Origin: Ryuthela nishihirai | Taxonomy: Eukaryota > Arthropoda > Arachnida > Araneae > Heptathelidae | Length of the DNA stretch: 64,000 nt | Assembly: GCA_038380435.1 (NCBI GenBank) | Contig: JAWZYU010000010.1 | Coordinates: forward strand, 41,822,135-41,886,134 | Reading direction: 5' to 3' | Shown here: piece by piece, positions 51,052 through 61,513 of the stretch | Layout of the letters: each line of letters opens with the position of its first letter | Position numbering within the stretch: the first letter of the stretch is position 1 | The notes under the pieces: generated by a model | Told to the model about the DNA's origin: nothing | What the model saw: only the letters and a program-made list of their open reading frames with translations | Databases searched by the model: none | Made by a program: the position numbers and the translations under genes

Positions 51052-51437
51052 GGTTGGGTTGTTTTACCTCTGAGCAGCACTTTTTTGCACACCATAGGCT
51101 AAATGGCCAGGTCACATGGACCCCGAAGGCTCAGAGAAGGTTGGGGGAGGGGACCCACTGGAACAGCTGTTGGGAGACAGATGGTAGCCTCCCGTCAAGA
51201 CCATCCAGCGTGTTCTTTAACGTGCACAGGGTATGGCTCTCCCGCACACGGGGCCACGGCTTAACGTCCCATCCGACGGACGACGGCCTTTCCAAGCCCA
51301 TCGGTGTCCCCTACTGACCGTGGGCAGGGCGGGGAATTTTGCGAAGATAAATCTCAACGCTGACCCAGCTGGACTCGAACCTGGAAACTACAGATTACGA
51401 GCCTGGCGCGCTACCGACTGAGCCACCCCCGCCCCCA
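51052..51437 (-). repeat. SINE-A, full length, with TSD
   Basis: Near consensus end to end, with both promoter boxes (minus strand, about 51370-51425). Flanked by ACCGCTGAGTA. One base is missing in the B-box region (GCTGGACTCGAACC). Confidence 0.95.
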
Positions 51438-51448
51438 ACCGCTGAGTA
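51438..51448 (+). repeat. 11-bp target-site duplication, right
   Basis: Second copy of ACCGCTGAGTA. Confidence 0.88.
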
Positions 51449-51827
51449 TATATATATTGATCACTAAGTTGAATTTCTTCCTCATAATATACGCAGTAAG
51501 TGATATAAGATATATGAGACCAAGCAAGGTTAAGGCCATGACAGCTCTTTTGATGACCTACGTATGGAGGGAAATTGTTTTTAAATTTTGATTTATATTA
51601 TTTCAGGTTGCTTTAAGTTATACTTTAAAAATGAATAAAAAAATAATTAATTACATTGTTTTAAATAACGCGCATTCAATTAAGAATTTGTCATAAGAGT
51701 AATATATTTAATATTTTATTTATTTGTTAGGTATTTCCTACAATTACCTGCAATAATATTAAAGTAAAATTTATAAAAAATTTCTCTCCATATTTGACAT
51801 CATTAATTTAGCTGTCAGGCCTTAATC
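51449..51827. other. Unassigned AT-rich DNA
   Basis: Starts with a TATATATAT run directly after the target duplication. Nothing else recognised. Confidence 0.45.
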
Positions 51828-52210
51828 AACACCTCCTATAACAGAAGGCCATTGTACCAAATTTTCGACATCACTAAGTAGTTCTATATATAGATAATTC
51901 TAATATTTTTAATTTTAATATTATTACTGGTGGACCCTTGTGCTAATCTTTATACTAATGTTTATCTATAAACATATTTTATTTAGGAAGAAAATTATTT
52001 GTATTTATTATCAAATATAATAATGCTAGTTAGTAGAAATAAAATTTCTCCTAAATAAAATATATTTATAGGTAAACATTAGCATAAAAATTGGCACTGA
52101 ATCCACCAGTAATAATATTGAAATTAAAAATATAAGAAATGTCTGTATGGTAGGACTATTTAAGCAGAAGTCATAAATTTTGTACTCTGGCTTTCTGTTA
52201 TAGGAGATAA
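51828..52210. mobile_element. Second foldback element, about 175-bp arms
   Basis: The left arm 51828-51998 and right arm 52035-52210 are inverted: TCCTATAACAGAAGGCCA with TGGCTTTCTGTTATAGGA, CAATTTTAATATTATTACTGG-like with CCAGTAATAATATTGAAATT, and TATTTTATTTAGGA with TCCTAAATAAAATA. The spacer is about 36 bp. No ORF. It is unrelated in sequence to the 50.5-kb element. Confidence 0.75.
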
Positions 52211-52375
52211 TGCCTTAATCATCCTGGTAGACTTGGACTAAGGAGATTATGTTGACAGAATTCAAGCAGTAATGAAATTATTTGAACCAGAATAATTTCA
52301 TTATTGAAATAATTCTCGAGAGGTGAAAACGATCGTAGAATGTTAGCTATTTCAATTTTGTTTAGAAAGTGGGCG

Positions 52376-52995
52376 GTGTTTTTAGCTCAAGCTAATGTTT
52401 TTACTTTGTCATCTGTCTGCCCGTCCCTCTGTAGACATCTAATTAGTTTGTTTTTAGAGATCAATTAAAAATTCTTTTTTGGGTTTATAGGTATTGATGA
52501 ACTATTACGATTCACACTTTTAGAATCGCTCAAAAGCTGTAATGGCACACCCTGCAAACAATTTATTTGGGCTAGAAATTTGACATTTAGTGATGGAGTG
52601 TGATGATGAAGGGTTTTGCATTGGCAGCAACAATTTGTCCCAGGGTGAGTGGGAAAACGCAACTTTTTGTTATGAGAGCTTAATGAAAAATTCTTCTTGA
52701 ATTGAATACGTAAGATTCTTGTTTTTCAAATCCTCCAAATGGCCTTAATTTACCAACTTTAGAGGGCGCTAAACGTGAAAAATATAAAATTTGAAGTAAT
52801 ATTGCAAACGTTATATTTAAGCTAGAAATGCTAGTGGACGGAATAATTAAGAGTCAAGTGTGTTTGAAATAAAATACATTTAATTAAAAATCGACCAGTT
52901 GTTCCTTACTTTTTTTTTTTTTATAAAATTAGCAATTTATATTGAAATTTTGAATAATATTTCAATATAGTAATATTAAATAAATTATTTTGTTT
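52376..52995 (+). repeat. Rep-D, most complete copy
   Basis: Contains AGCTCAAGCTAATGTTTTTA, CTGTCTGCCCGTCCCTCTGT, GGTATTGATGAACTATTACG, CATTGGCAGCAACAATTTGT, GGGCGCTAAACGTG and GTAATATTGCAAACG without the DD41D element seen in the other copy. It has no ORF, and its class is unknown. The order D then E (53.3 kb) suggests that D and E may belong to one larger element. Confidence 0.7.
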
Positions 52996-53329
52996 TATAT
53001 ACACGGGATAATTTGTCCCTTAACCCTAGGGGATAAGAAAATCCAATTTTTTTCATTTTAAGGGATAAATGATATATGCGTTTTGCGTCTTATAGGGCTA
53101 AAAATATATTATAACTTACATTTTCTAATCATCCTTTAGTACGAATTATTGTTGTTAAAGGATGTAAAATTAGCAAAATGAAAAACTTCACTTTCTTTGG
53201 AAACGTGCATCCCATATTCGCCAGAGGCGATATAATATCCTTCTAGTAAGACATCGTTTTCAAATATTAAATTGGTTTTGCCTGGTGTCATTTGGGTCCT
53301 CAACTCAATTAGGTAAAACTCCCTAAACT

Positions 53330-53520
53330 ATGCAATAAATGACACTGAGAAAATCGCAGACTTTCACTTGACATGCAACTCGTTACGGTCGATCCTCCGT
53401 ATGGGGGGAAGGGGGGGGGCAAGCAGAAAGAGACATATTTAAGATAGCCCATGATACTTTCGGATTCAGAAGCTTTTGCTTGAGATATAACTCGCAATCG
53501 CTAACAGATTTGTCGTTTTT
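53330..53520 (+). repeat. Rep-E units
   Basis: ACTTTCACTTGACATGCAAC, TCGTTACGGTCGATCC, GGGGGGAAGG, then CCCATGATACTTTCGGATTC, AGAAGCTTTTGCTTGAGATA and TAACTCGCAATCGC: two diverged rep-E cores. Confidence 0.6.
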
Positions 53521-53529
53521 TGAAAGGTT

Positions 53530-53778
53530 CGGGTTGGTTGGTTGTTTTACCTCTGAGCGGCACTTTTTTTTGAACACAATGGGCTAAATGGCCAGGTCAC
53601 AAGGACCCCGAAGGCTCAGAGAAAATTGGGGGAGGGGACTCACTAGAACTGCTGTTAGGAGACAGATGGTAGCCTCCCGTCAAGGCCATCCAGCGTGTTC
53701 TTTAACGTGCACAGGGTATGGCTCTCCCGCACACGGAACCACGGCTTAACGTCCCGTCCGACGGACGGTGGCCATTCC
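53530..53778 (-). repeat. SINE-A, headless, with (AACC)n tail
   Basis: Near-consensus 3' two thirds. On the minus strand it ends AGGTAAAACAACCAACCAAC, matching the LINE tail at 20.9 kb more closely than any other copy. Truncated at GGCCATTCCAA. Confidence 0.9.
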
Positions 53779-53861
53779 AAGTTACGGTAAGAGAAAGTTA
53801 CGATTATCTTAAGTTACGATAAGAGAAAGTTACGATTATCCTAAGTTACGATAAGAGAAAG
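53779..53861 (+). repeat. 32-bp tandem repeat, 2.6 units
   Basis: The unit AAGTTACGATAAGAGAAAG followed by TTACGATTATCCT repeats at 53779, 53811 and 53843 with one or two changes. It starts exactly where the SINE-A copy stops. Confidence 0.92.
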
Positions 53862-55597
53862 CAGTTTACATAATTTGGTGGTCCTAACTTTTCTCGTTTA
53901 GAAGTTCTTGATGGAGCATACATGCAGAAAGACAGAAAAATGGATAAACTCTCTAGAATTTGTAGAAGATATCGATTCTTCAAAGAGTTTCCAAATCGCT
54001 TCACATATAATCCTTGCCATGTGTTGCACTAACTGCTTTCCCGCAGAAACCAACATGTTACTTTCGGTTCCTTCTCTGATGATAATTACGTATCCATTAG
54101 CGTCATTTAGTGGCACTTGTAACTGGAAGAGGGCTGTCAGCTCTCTGCTTCTCTTGCACTAGGAATGTTAAGGGAGAACTGAGGGAGGTGACAAATAGTC
54201 CCATAACGGTTCCAGTGCCTTCTTCTCACTCCCGTAGTAACCTCCACTTTACGACCAGACATCATTAGCTGCCCTTTAGGGAATCGTGTGTCCATCCAGC
54301 CAGCGTTCAGACTAGGAGGTGACCTGGTGAACTCCAGTTCACCTCGGTGAAGTCGAAGGGTGATTCTATTTACCCCGCTTTTGGCGGGAGTGTCGCGGCT
54401 GCCTGTCATATTCTGGTCTAGGAAAGTATGGTGAGGAGAGGAGTCGAGGCCTCTCCCTATCCATCTCTGTCAGTTTTCCCCCTCCATCTGCATCATCTTC
54501 GGAGTGTGTGAAATTCTGAGGTATGCTCCCTTCTCAGACGACTGCACCTTTTACTGTGCATGGAGCAGAACACGAAACCAAAATAAAAGTTCTAATCAGA
54601 GAAAAAAAAGGAATATTTTGGCTTCAGGAATATTAAAATAGCAAAGATAATATAAACCCTTTTGAAAGTTTAAAATTTTACATTTTTTTTTATTTTTGCT
54701 AAAGGCAAATATGATTGCGTCTTTGTAATAATTTCCTCAGTTATTTGTTGTTTGCCTTTGTTTACAACGAAGATATCTATAACATTATTGCGATGTTATC
54801 ATTGTTTTGTTATTTACAGAATAGATTGTTTCGACAACTAAATTATTGCTTCCTTCCCAAAACTCTCGATTAATGAAATATACATTTGCCTTCTTTACAT
54901 TTACTAAACGTGTCGATTTTACGAAATAGTTCTCGAGTATTCATTTCTTTTTAAAACTGAAGAGGCTTCATGTTTAATTGTTACTGAACGGTCTGTAAAT
55001 GGTAGCTAGGTAGTCACTGGAAGGAGAGCTATGCACCAATCCCCTGTGATGATGCATAGAACCGGCCAGGCTTAGCACCTAATGTCCGACTCCGCCTTCT
55101 CGTGGTGCAGACCATTAGTACCTTTCAAAAGAGATACTCTCTTGTGGAAGTGAACGGAAGGGGAGGACTGCCAGATTAGTGTGGCCTACTGATCTGGACA
55201 ACTATGGCTATTTTTCTTCTTTTTTCTAACCTGCTGAGGAGTGGTCAACCACACAGGGTCCTGGTGCTGACCATATAAACCTACTGGACTGGACAGATAT
55301 ATGGCTCTGAGCTTGATTATGGATTCTGATTTTGCTGCACTGGTGGACTTCTGTGGAGGGAAAATCTTCCGCTGTGTTTTCTGTTTGTTTGTGGGTTGAC
55401 AGCCCCAAGTGAATAGATTCACAGGATATGTTTATCAGCTGGTGGATAATCCTGAGCAGAAGTCATCGCAGGCATCTGAATTCTTTGCTTCTATTGGCAT
55501 CGTCAAATTCTACATTGGAGGAAGTCTTCCAGTGTAGATGGCTTCAGCCTTTAGTAGTGGGGGAATGGGTCTTTGCCCCATGTCTGCGATTAGGGGG
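53862..55597. other. Unassigned, partly GC-rich DNA
   Basis: 54170-54560 and 54990-55200 have higher GC and a mosaic look (GGTAGCTAGGTAGTCACTGG, GGCCTACTGATCTGGACA), suggesting further repeat families or a LINE 3' region leading into the SINE-B tail. No frame carries a recognisable domain. 54600-54990 is AT-rich and blank. Confidence 0.4.
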
Positions 55598-55745
55598 CTG
55601 TCCGGGTAAGGCATGGATGTTCGTGTTGTTTTCTGCTGAAGTCCTGCCATCCTCTCAGATCTTCTACTGTGGCATATAAACTGACAGGCTCCTGTCAGAC
55701 CTCTGTGGCAAGCAGCTGCTTGAGGAGGTATTTATTTTTATTTAT
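55598..55745 (+). repeat. SINE-B lacking the tRNA-like head
   Basis: From GTCCGGGTAAGGCATGGATG through CTGCTGAAGTCCTGCCATCC and the twin palindromes to GGAGGTATTTATTTTTATTT. Confidence 0.9.
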
Positions 55746-55924
55746 TTGATATTGTCGACATTCCCTCTCTCGATAAACATAGTTTCTTTAAACATCCCAC
55801 TAACCATTTTCTCTCCATAGGTAGTTGGAATCTGAGGACTGCACAGAGCTTTTTCTCTTAATGTCCTCACACAAGAATTCCACCATTATAATTTAGATAT
55901 TCTTGGCTTGCAAGAGACTCTAAG
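55746..55924. other. Unassigned short spacer
   Basis: No recognisable feature. Confidence 0.4.
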
Positions 55925-56570
55925 GTATATAATAGATTGCGCAGCCCGCGTCAGATTTCATTTGGAATAAAACTCATCACGATTGTTTCACTCCCCCTAC
56001 CCCAATGAAGCTTTTATCCTCCTCTTTCAGGCGAGTTCTGAAACTCTCTAAAGTATAGAGTTCCCACGCCGGAAGCTCTCATTTGGCATAAAACTCATTA
56101 CGATTATTTATTCTCCCCCCCCCCCCCAACTTCAATAAAAATTCCATACTCCACTTTTATGGGAGGTCTGAAACTCTCTAGAGTAGATAGTAAATGATGT
56201 TTCCGCACTCCAGAAGTTTTCATGTGGCATAAAACTCACTAAGATCGTTCGATAATGTGAGCTATCACGTGTTTAGTTGAGGTAAATCGCACCCCGTTTG
56301 ACTTTACTGAAGGGGAATCTGAGCTCCACCCCCCGCATCCCTCAATAAAAATTTCCTCATCCTCTTTTAATACTGAGGTTTTATACTAAGGTATATAGTA
56401 GATTGTACTTCCCACGCCGGAAGCTCTCATTTGACATAAACTCCTCTTCAGGGAAAGTCAAACGCGTGCGATTTACCTTTTCTCCTCTTCTTCAGGAATT
56501 TGACTCCTCCTCTTCAGGGGGGGGGGAAGTCTTAAACTCTCTAAAGTTGTAGTAGATGGCATTCCCCTGG
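55925..56570 (+). repeat. Rep-E tandem array, four units
   Basis: Units of about 130-230 bp, each with GGAAGCTCTCATTTGGCATA, AAACTCATTACGATT, a C-run, CAATAAAAATTCC-like and GAAACTCTCTAAAGT blocks. Unit length varies through indels (one contains a 16-C run at about 56106-56123). The fourth unit is rearranged. Confidence 0.75.
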
Positions 56571-57164
56571 TGATTTTGAATAAATCCTAAGTCTGTGAGA
56601 GAGACCAGTTTTTAACCGTTAATGTTAAGTCGATGGGGAGTTTGAGAAATTCAAACCTGCCCACCCAAATTTTGGTTGATCCCAGCGGGTTCGCACATAG
56701 CCTATATTCTTCCCTTGGGTGAAAGAAACGTTCATGCAAATTATTTCAAGAGATTCATTGGTCTCTAGCTTTCCTGGCGATCGAGTGCATAAGAGGACAG
56801 ACACACAAACAAATCTATTTTCTCCTTTATACATTAGATATATACAAAATCAGTGTTACCAAAGAATCGTGACGATTTCAATCTTTTTGATTTTGGTAAG
56901 AATTTTATTTTCAGCGAGCCCTCAGAAGCCCGTGGCATTTTCCCACCCATGCTACACTATTGTTATGCCATTGAACACGATAAGAGGAAATTCCGTATCC
57001 TGACTGCTCTTTCAATATTGACCGCGCAAGTAGAGGTTTAGTGTCTTTGATCTACTCCGTTTTGTATTTACATTTCTATACTGATTTAGGTACCATGCCT
57101 TTATAGAGAAATATGAAATTTGAAGGTACCATGCCTTTATAGAGAAATAAATCTGGGTAGTTGA
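56571..57164. other. Unassigned DNA with a 36-bp duplication
   Basis: GGTACCATGCCTTTATAGAG occurs at 57089 and 57125 as a direct duplication. 56600-56840 (GGACAGACACACAAACAAAT and TCTCCTTTATACATTAGATA) resembles the end region of dispersed arthropod repeats and links rep-E to rep-D on either side. Confidence 0.45.
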
Positions 57165-57350
57165 TATGGGGGCGGTTAAAAGTTTTACATTGGCAGCAGG
57201 GATTTGCCCCAGAGAGGAGGGTGGCAATAAGAATTGTTGAGGTTGTTTTAAGAGAAAAATTAAAAAAAAAAATCTTTTTTTGTTATAGGTATTAGTAAAA
57301 CTTTACTCTTTGCCTTTCACAAATCGTCCATTAGATCGAATTTCAACCAG
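57165..57350 (+). repeat. Rep-D fragment
   Basis: ACATTGGCAGCAGGGATTTG, CCCCAGAGAGG and TTTTTTTGTTATAGGTATTA match the middle of the 52.4-kb copy. Confidence 0.55.
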
Positions 57351-57390
57351 TGGTGTAAACATTCAAACATTAGGGAGAGTGAGCACATAA

Positions 57391-57585
57391 AAAATAAATA
57401 ACCCTTCAAGCAGCTACTTGCCACAGAGGTCTGACAGGAGCCTGTCAGTTTATAACGCCATAATAGATCAATGAGGATGGCGGGTCCTCAGCAGAAAACA
57501 ACACAAACATCCATGCCTTACCAGGGGGTCAAACCCAGACCTCTTGGATGAGTAGCCTAGTGTGCTAACCACTCAACCAAATAAA
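57391..57585 (-). repeat. SINE-B, nearly full length
   Basis: AAATAAATAACCCTTCAAGC at the tail, then AGGATGGCGGGTCCTCAGCA, AACATCCATGCCTTACC, a damaged B-box complement GGTCAAACCC and CTAACCACTCAACCA for the A box. Confidence 0.88.
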
Positions 57586-57848
57586 ATAATTTTAAATGTA
57601 TTATGAATATTTTTTTAAATTTCAAATCAAAATCAAAGAAAGATACAGTTTTTACAATAAGTACGTATTTAAAGTTTTGTAGTTAATTGTTGAAAAGGCG
57701 CCACTTTTGGTGAATGTGTTCAAGGGGTGCGACGCTCCTGACTTCAACAGTTAGATGAAGCTAAAGTTGGAGGATAAAGTTACTTCTCTTAAAAAAAAAT
57801 TACATTGCATATCTGACACAAGCTGTATGGATGTCGTTTTCAAAGAGA

Positions 57849-57905
57849 TTAAGCCATTTCTTCCCAAGTGTTGTGTACACGCAACACTGGGAAGAAATGG
57901 GTTAA
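57849..57905. mobile_element. 57-bp TTAA-flanked hairpin
   Basis: TTAAGCCATTTCTTCCCAAG pairs with CTGGGAAGAAATGGGTTAA, and GTGTTG with CAACAC around TGTACACG, with one bulge. TTAA at both tips followed by a CCC-like start is suggestive of a minimal piggyBac-type MITE. Confidence 0.65.
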
Positions 57906-58289
57906 AGTTTGTCATCTTCTGAATAGGAAGAAATTCTGCCAGTATAACTTTATGAAAATATATTGTTTCGTTCATTTTTCAAGGAATTGATTGCTCCAAG
58001 ATAGGTGTTAATATAAATGCAATGTCCTTCATGTTTCTTCACGTCAAGTTATCACTGAATAGAAATTAAGTGATAACTCGAAATGGCGAGGTCTTTTATA
58101 GTAAGATGCAAAGTATCCTCTACGATTCCGGCTGTTGGGCACTAACCAGAATAGATTTACCATTGTTCTTTCCGTTTCAATTTTTCTGTCCAATTGTTTT
58201 CTTATAGCGTTACATTCAGAATTTTATTCTATTGAAAAATCAATATTTTCCAAATTTCGCAGCTGAGAAGTCGGATATGAAGAGTAAAT
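57906..58289. other. Unassigned DNA
   Basis: TCAAGTTATCACTGAATAGAAATTAAGTGATAACTCGA-type sequence near 58046-58082 contains a 9-bp inverted repeat (TTATCACT...AGTGATAA). Otherwise blank. Confidence 0.4.
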
Positions 58290-59330
58290 AATTTATTGAT
58301 TTGTGGAAATTCGACATGTTTATTGAGGCGTTGTCAAATGAAATTCCCTTTCCTAGAGCAACTGTGGTGGCGCATGAAGTCTGTGACAATGAATTCCATC
58401 TCTTCATCTGATTTCTTTCTTTTCATGGTGTTTTTCAATTGTCGAAAAATGTGAAAATTTAATGGGGGGGGGGGGGGATGCCAGACTATAGGGAGGATAT
58501 TCCAGGCATTTAAAAGCCATACCTATTGAACGTTGCTATTGTTACTTGGGCAGTTAACATTATCATGCAACAAAACAACCGTGTTACCAAAAGTCACAAT
58601 ACATTTGACTTTAATCAAAGTTATAAGGAAGTTTCACCTTCAAAGTTATGGTGTCACCACTGTCTAGATCATATGCAGCACTTAATAGTAAGATTAAAAC
58701 ATCAGCATGCAGCGTATTATTAAACTTTGGATGCTTTCATGTGGATTTTGTCTGGAATCTCCATAATGTTTCTTCAAGCCAATAACAACATCTGCTGTCT
58801 GGCAGTCTTGCTTGCAAGCAGCAATTGCATTTATTGACCTCAGAGTGCAGTGAACTGTATGACGTCTTGTTATACCACACTACTCTGTTGTCTCTAAGAT
58901 CAGTTCAGATCTATGCAACATGATACCGCACATCACACTCCAATTTTTTTAGTGTGTAAGGGCTGTTTATGGGAAACGTGGATTTTTGGAGGACGAAATC
59001 CTATTGGTTTGACTATTTGCGTAGCCACTAAGGTAGAACCATGCTTCGTCACTGAAAAAAATTCTATCAAGCTCTACTATTCTATGTTCTTCAACAAATG
59101 ACCGTAGTGATCGAAGTAGACCACGCGTTTTCCTTTAACTGGGTTTTTCAGTTCCTGGACTGAGTGCAAACAATATGGACGATGTAATTGTCTCGCAGCT
59201 CTCTTGGCACTTCCATAACACCAACGCGAAAATACCAGGAACGTAATACCGTATACTTTCACACTTTAAAAAATCATGTATTCGGTGATCTATTTTGTTA
59301 CAGAACAAGATGCCAAATACCCAATTTAAA
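58290..59330 (-). pseudogene. mariner-type transposase remnant
   Basis: Minus-strand frames give, from about 59330, VVLWKCQESCETI and SPGTEK-like leader sequence, RIFFSDEAWFYLSGYANSQT (about 59010-59075) with the first catalytic Asp, then after a poorly readable 350 bp VVLLHDNVNCPSNNS (about 58545-58590) with the second, CLEYPPYS (about 58495) where SPDLxPxDF is replaced by a G-run (58466-58479), and a C-terminal KKSDEEMEFIVTDFM (about 58400-58430). The distance between the first two Asp is longer than normal, implying an insertion. The two halves could also come from two elements. Confidence 0.65.
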
Positions 59331-59603
59331 AATTCCATGACTCAAACAATACGAGCAAAAAAACTGGTATTGATAACATGTAAACCAGAGAAATGGAAGG
59401 TTAAACAGTAAATATTCCATGTTTTTATACTGGACTACTTGTAACAAAAATAAAATCTGAAAATTAGTGTGACTGAATAACTGGCTGTGGATCAAAGAGT
59501 ACCAGTTAACATGGTGTTTCTTTTCTGCCGAGGCGTTTCCCTTGTTCACAGTGCAATATACTTATGAGATTCCTGTGGCACATAACTTCTGGAATATTTC
59601 TTT
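59331..59603. other. Unassigned DNA
   Basis: No recognisable feature. Confidence 0.4.
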
Positions 59604-59614
59604 CCTGCATATTG
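59604..59614 (+). repeat. 11-bp target-site duplication, left
   Basis: CCTGCATATTG, identical to 59977-59987. Confidence 0.88.
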
Positions 59615-59976
59615 GGGATGGGGTTGGCTCAGTCGGTAGCGCGCCAGGCTCGAGTCCCAGCTGGGTCAGCGTTGAGATTTATCTCCGCAAAATTCCCCGC
59701 CCCCTATTAGTAGGGGACACCGATGGGCTTGGAAAGGCCACCGTCCGTCGGATGGGACGTTAAGCCGTGGCCCTGTGTGCGGGAGAGCTATACCCTGTGC
59801 ACGTTAAAGAACACGCTGGATGGCTTTGACGGGAGGCTACCATCTGTCTCCCAACAGCTGCTCCAGTGGGTCCCCTCCCCCAACCTTCTCTGAGCCTTCG
59901 GGGTCCATGTGGCCTGGCCATTTAGCCCATGATGTGCAAAAAAGTGCCGCTCAGAGGTAAAACAACCGAACGCAAC
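59615..59976 (+). repeat. SINE-A with TSD and a deletion between A and B boxes
   Basis: Head GGTTGGCTCAGTCGGTAGCG, then GCCAGGCTCGAGTCCCAGC: about 21 bp between GGCTC and GGTTC are lost, merging the B box into the anticodon-arm region. The body is otherwise near consensus to GTAAAACAACCGAACGCAAC. CCTGCATATTG flanks both sides. Confidence 0.94.
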
Positions 59977-59987
59977 CCTGCATATTG
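59977..59987 (+). repeat. 11-bp target-site duplication, right
   Basis: Second copy of CCTGCATATTG. Confidence 0.88.
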
Positions 59988-60102
59988 CCTTTTTTTCACA
60001 TTTTTTTCAACAGGCCCACCGCAAACTGATTGTATGAAAAGTAAAAAGCATACTTTCAAATTTAATCCCTTTCAGAGTTTTATCTGCAAAAATTTACATT
60101 AA

Positions 60103-60262
60103 ATAAATAAATAAATACCCCCTCAAGCAGCTGCTTGCCACAGAGGTCTGACAGGAGTCTGTCAGTTTATATGCCACAGTAGAAGATTTGAGAGGATGGC
60201 AAGACCTCAGCAGAAAAACGACACACACATCCATGCCTAATACCGGGGCTCGAACCCAACGA
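60103..60262 (-). repeat. SINE-B, head truncated
   Basis: AAATAAATAAATACCCCCTC to GGGGCTCGAACCCAACG. It includes the B box but not the A box. Confidence 0.9.
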
Positions 60263-60301
60263 AATTCTAAAACAGATGAAACACCTAAACAATGCTTATA
60301 A

Positions 60302-60490
60302 AAAAAAAATAATAAATACCCCCTCAAGCAGCTGCTTGCCACAGAGGTCTGACAGGAGCCTGTCAGTTTATATGCCACAGTAGGAGATCTGAGAGGATGG
60401 CAGGACCTCAGCAGAAAACAACACGAACATCCATGCCTTAACCCGGGGCTCGAACCCAGGTCCCGTAGATCACTAGCCAAGCGCGCTAAC
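60302..60490 (-). repeat. SINE-B, nearly full length
   Basis: AATAATAAATACCCCCTCAA to GATCACTAGCCAAGCGCGCT. Close to consensus and in the same orientation as the copy 40 bp upstream, making a tandem pair. The A box is lost just past the end. Confidence 0.92.
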
Positions 60491-61146
60491 TGTAGTTAAA
60501 TAGGTCAATATGAGATAAAGTTGTAAACTTCAGACATCTGAAACTGGGTCTGAAAACGCGTTAGTTTTACATTTTTCTCTATTCATATAATTCTAAAACA
60601 AGCGAAAGCATTTAGTACATAAGTAAAATTTTTTTCAATTTTTTATACCTCGTTACACAGCTGTTTTCACTAAGCACCTTTTAGCGGTGGAAGAATTATT
60701 CCAATGCGTCAAATAACCGGTGTAACAGTTGAGATTTCTGTGACATTAAAGAATATCATAAAGTTAATTACATTAGGTCTTTTTTTTAAAATGTGTAAAC
60801 CCCCTGAAAACGATGCGTTATGAAAGTAGATCACAGGTACTGACCCAAAAAGCTTAGTTTTGCGACGCTAATACGGTTTTGATTTTTGTCCTGTCGAATT
60901 CAGAGCAAAATTAAATGTTGAAACGGGATCGGCTGACATCGACATTTTTTTAGGAATTCACACTTTTCCTAGGAACTGTAGACTGCACGCAATGCAAAAT
61001 ATACATTTTTCGATTAGAAATAGTTTTAATGGAGTAAAAACGACTTTTACTGAGAATTCGTAGGATCCCATCCGTGTTAAATATAACCGCTTTTACTAAA
61101 AATGAAGTTCTGGATTTAGAAATGTTTTCACGTACATTTTTTTTCG
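60491..61146. other. Unassigned AT-rich DNA
   Basis: Nothing recognised. Confidence 0.45.
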
Positions 61147-61156
61147 AATTTGAGGT
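61147..61156 (+). repeat. 10-bp target-site duplication, left
   Basis: AATTTGAGGT, repeated at 61504-61513. The last GGT may belong to the SINE end. Confidence 0.8.
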
Positions 61157-61503
61157 TGGGTTGGGTTACCTCTGAGCGGCACATTTTTGCACACCATGGG
61201 CTAAATGGCCAGGTCACATGGATCTCGAAGGCTCAGAGAAGGTTGGGGGGAGGGGACCCACTGGAACAGCTGTTGGGAGACAGATGGTAGCCTCCTGTCA
61301 AGGCCATCCAGCGTGTTCTTTAACGTGCACAGGGTATGGCTCTCCCGCACACGGCGGCCTTTCCAAGCCCATCGGTGTCCCCTACTGACAGTGGGCAGGG
61401 TGGGGAATTTTGCGGAGATAAATCTCAACGCTGACCTAGCTGGGACTCGAACCTGGGAACCACAGATTACTAGCCTGGCGCGCTACCGACTGAGCCACCC
61501 CCA
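61157..61503 (-). repeat. SINE-A with TSD and a short internal deletion
   Basis: Full head and tail. About 29 bp are missing between CTCCCGCACACGG and CGGCCTTTCC, where other copies carry GCCACGGCTTAACG. Both promoter boxes are intact on the minus strand. Confidence 0.94.
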
Positions 61504-61513
61504 AATTTGAGGT
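61504..61513 (+). repeat. 10-bp target-site duplication, right
   Basis: Second copy of AATTTGAGGT. Confidence 0.8.

Noticed and set aside
54137..54409. 90-codon minus-strand ORF
   Set aside because: Composition follows local GC enrichment. No motif and no supporting signals.
60094..60480. 128-residue minus-strand ORF with internal duplication
   Set aside because: It spans two tandem SINE-B copies. The duplicated peptide is the translated SINE.
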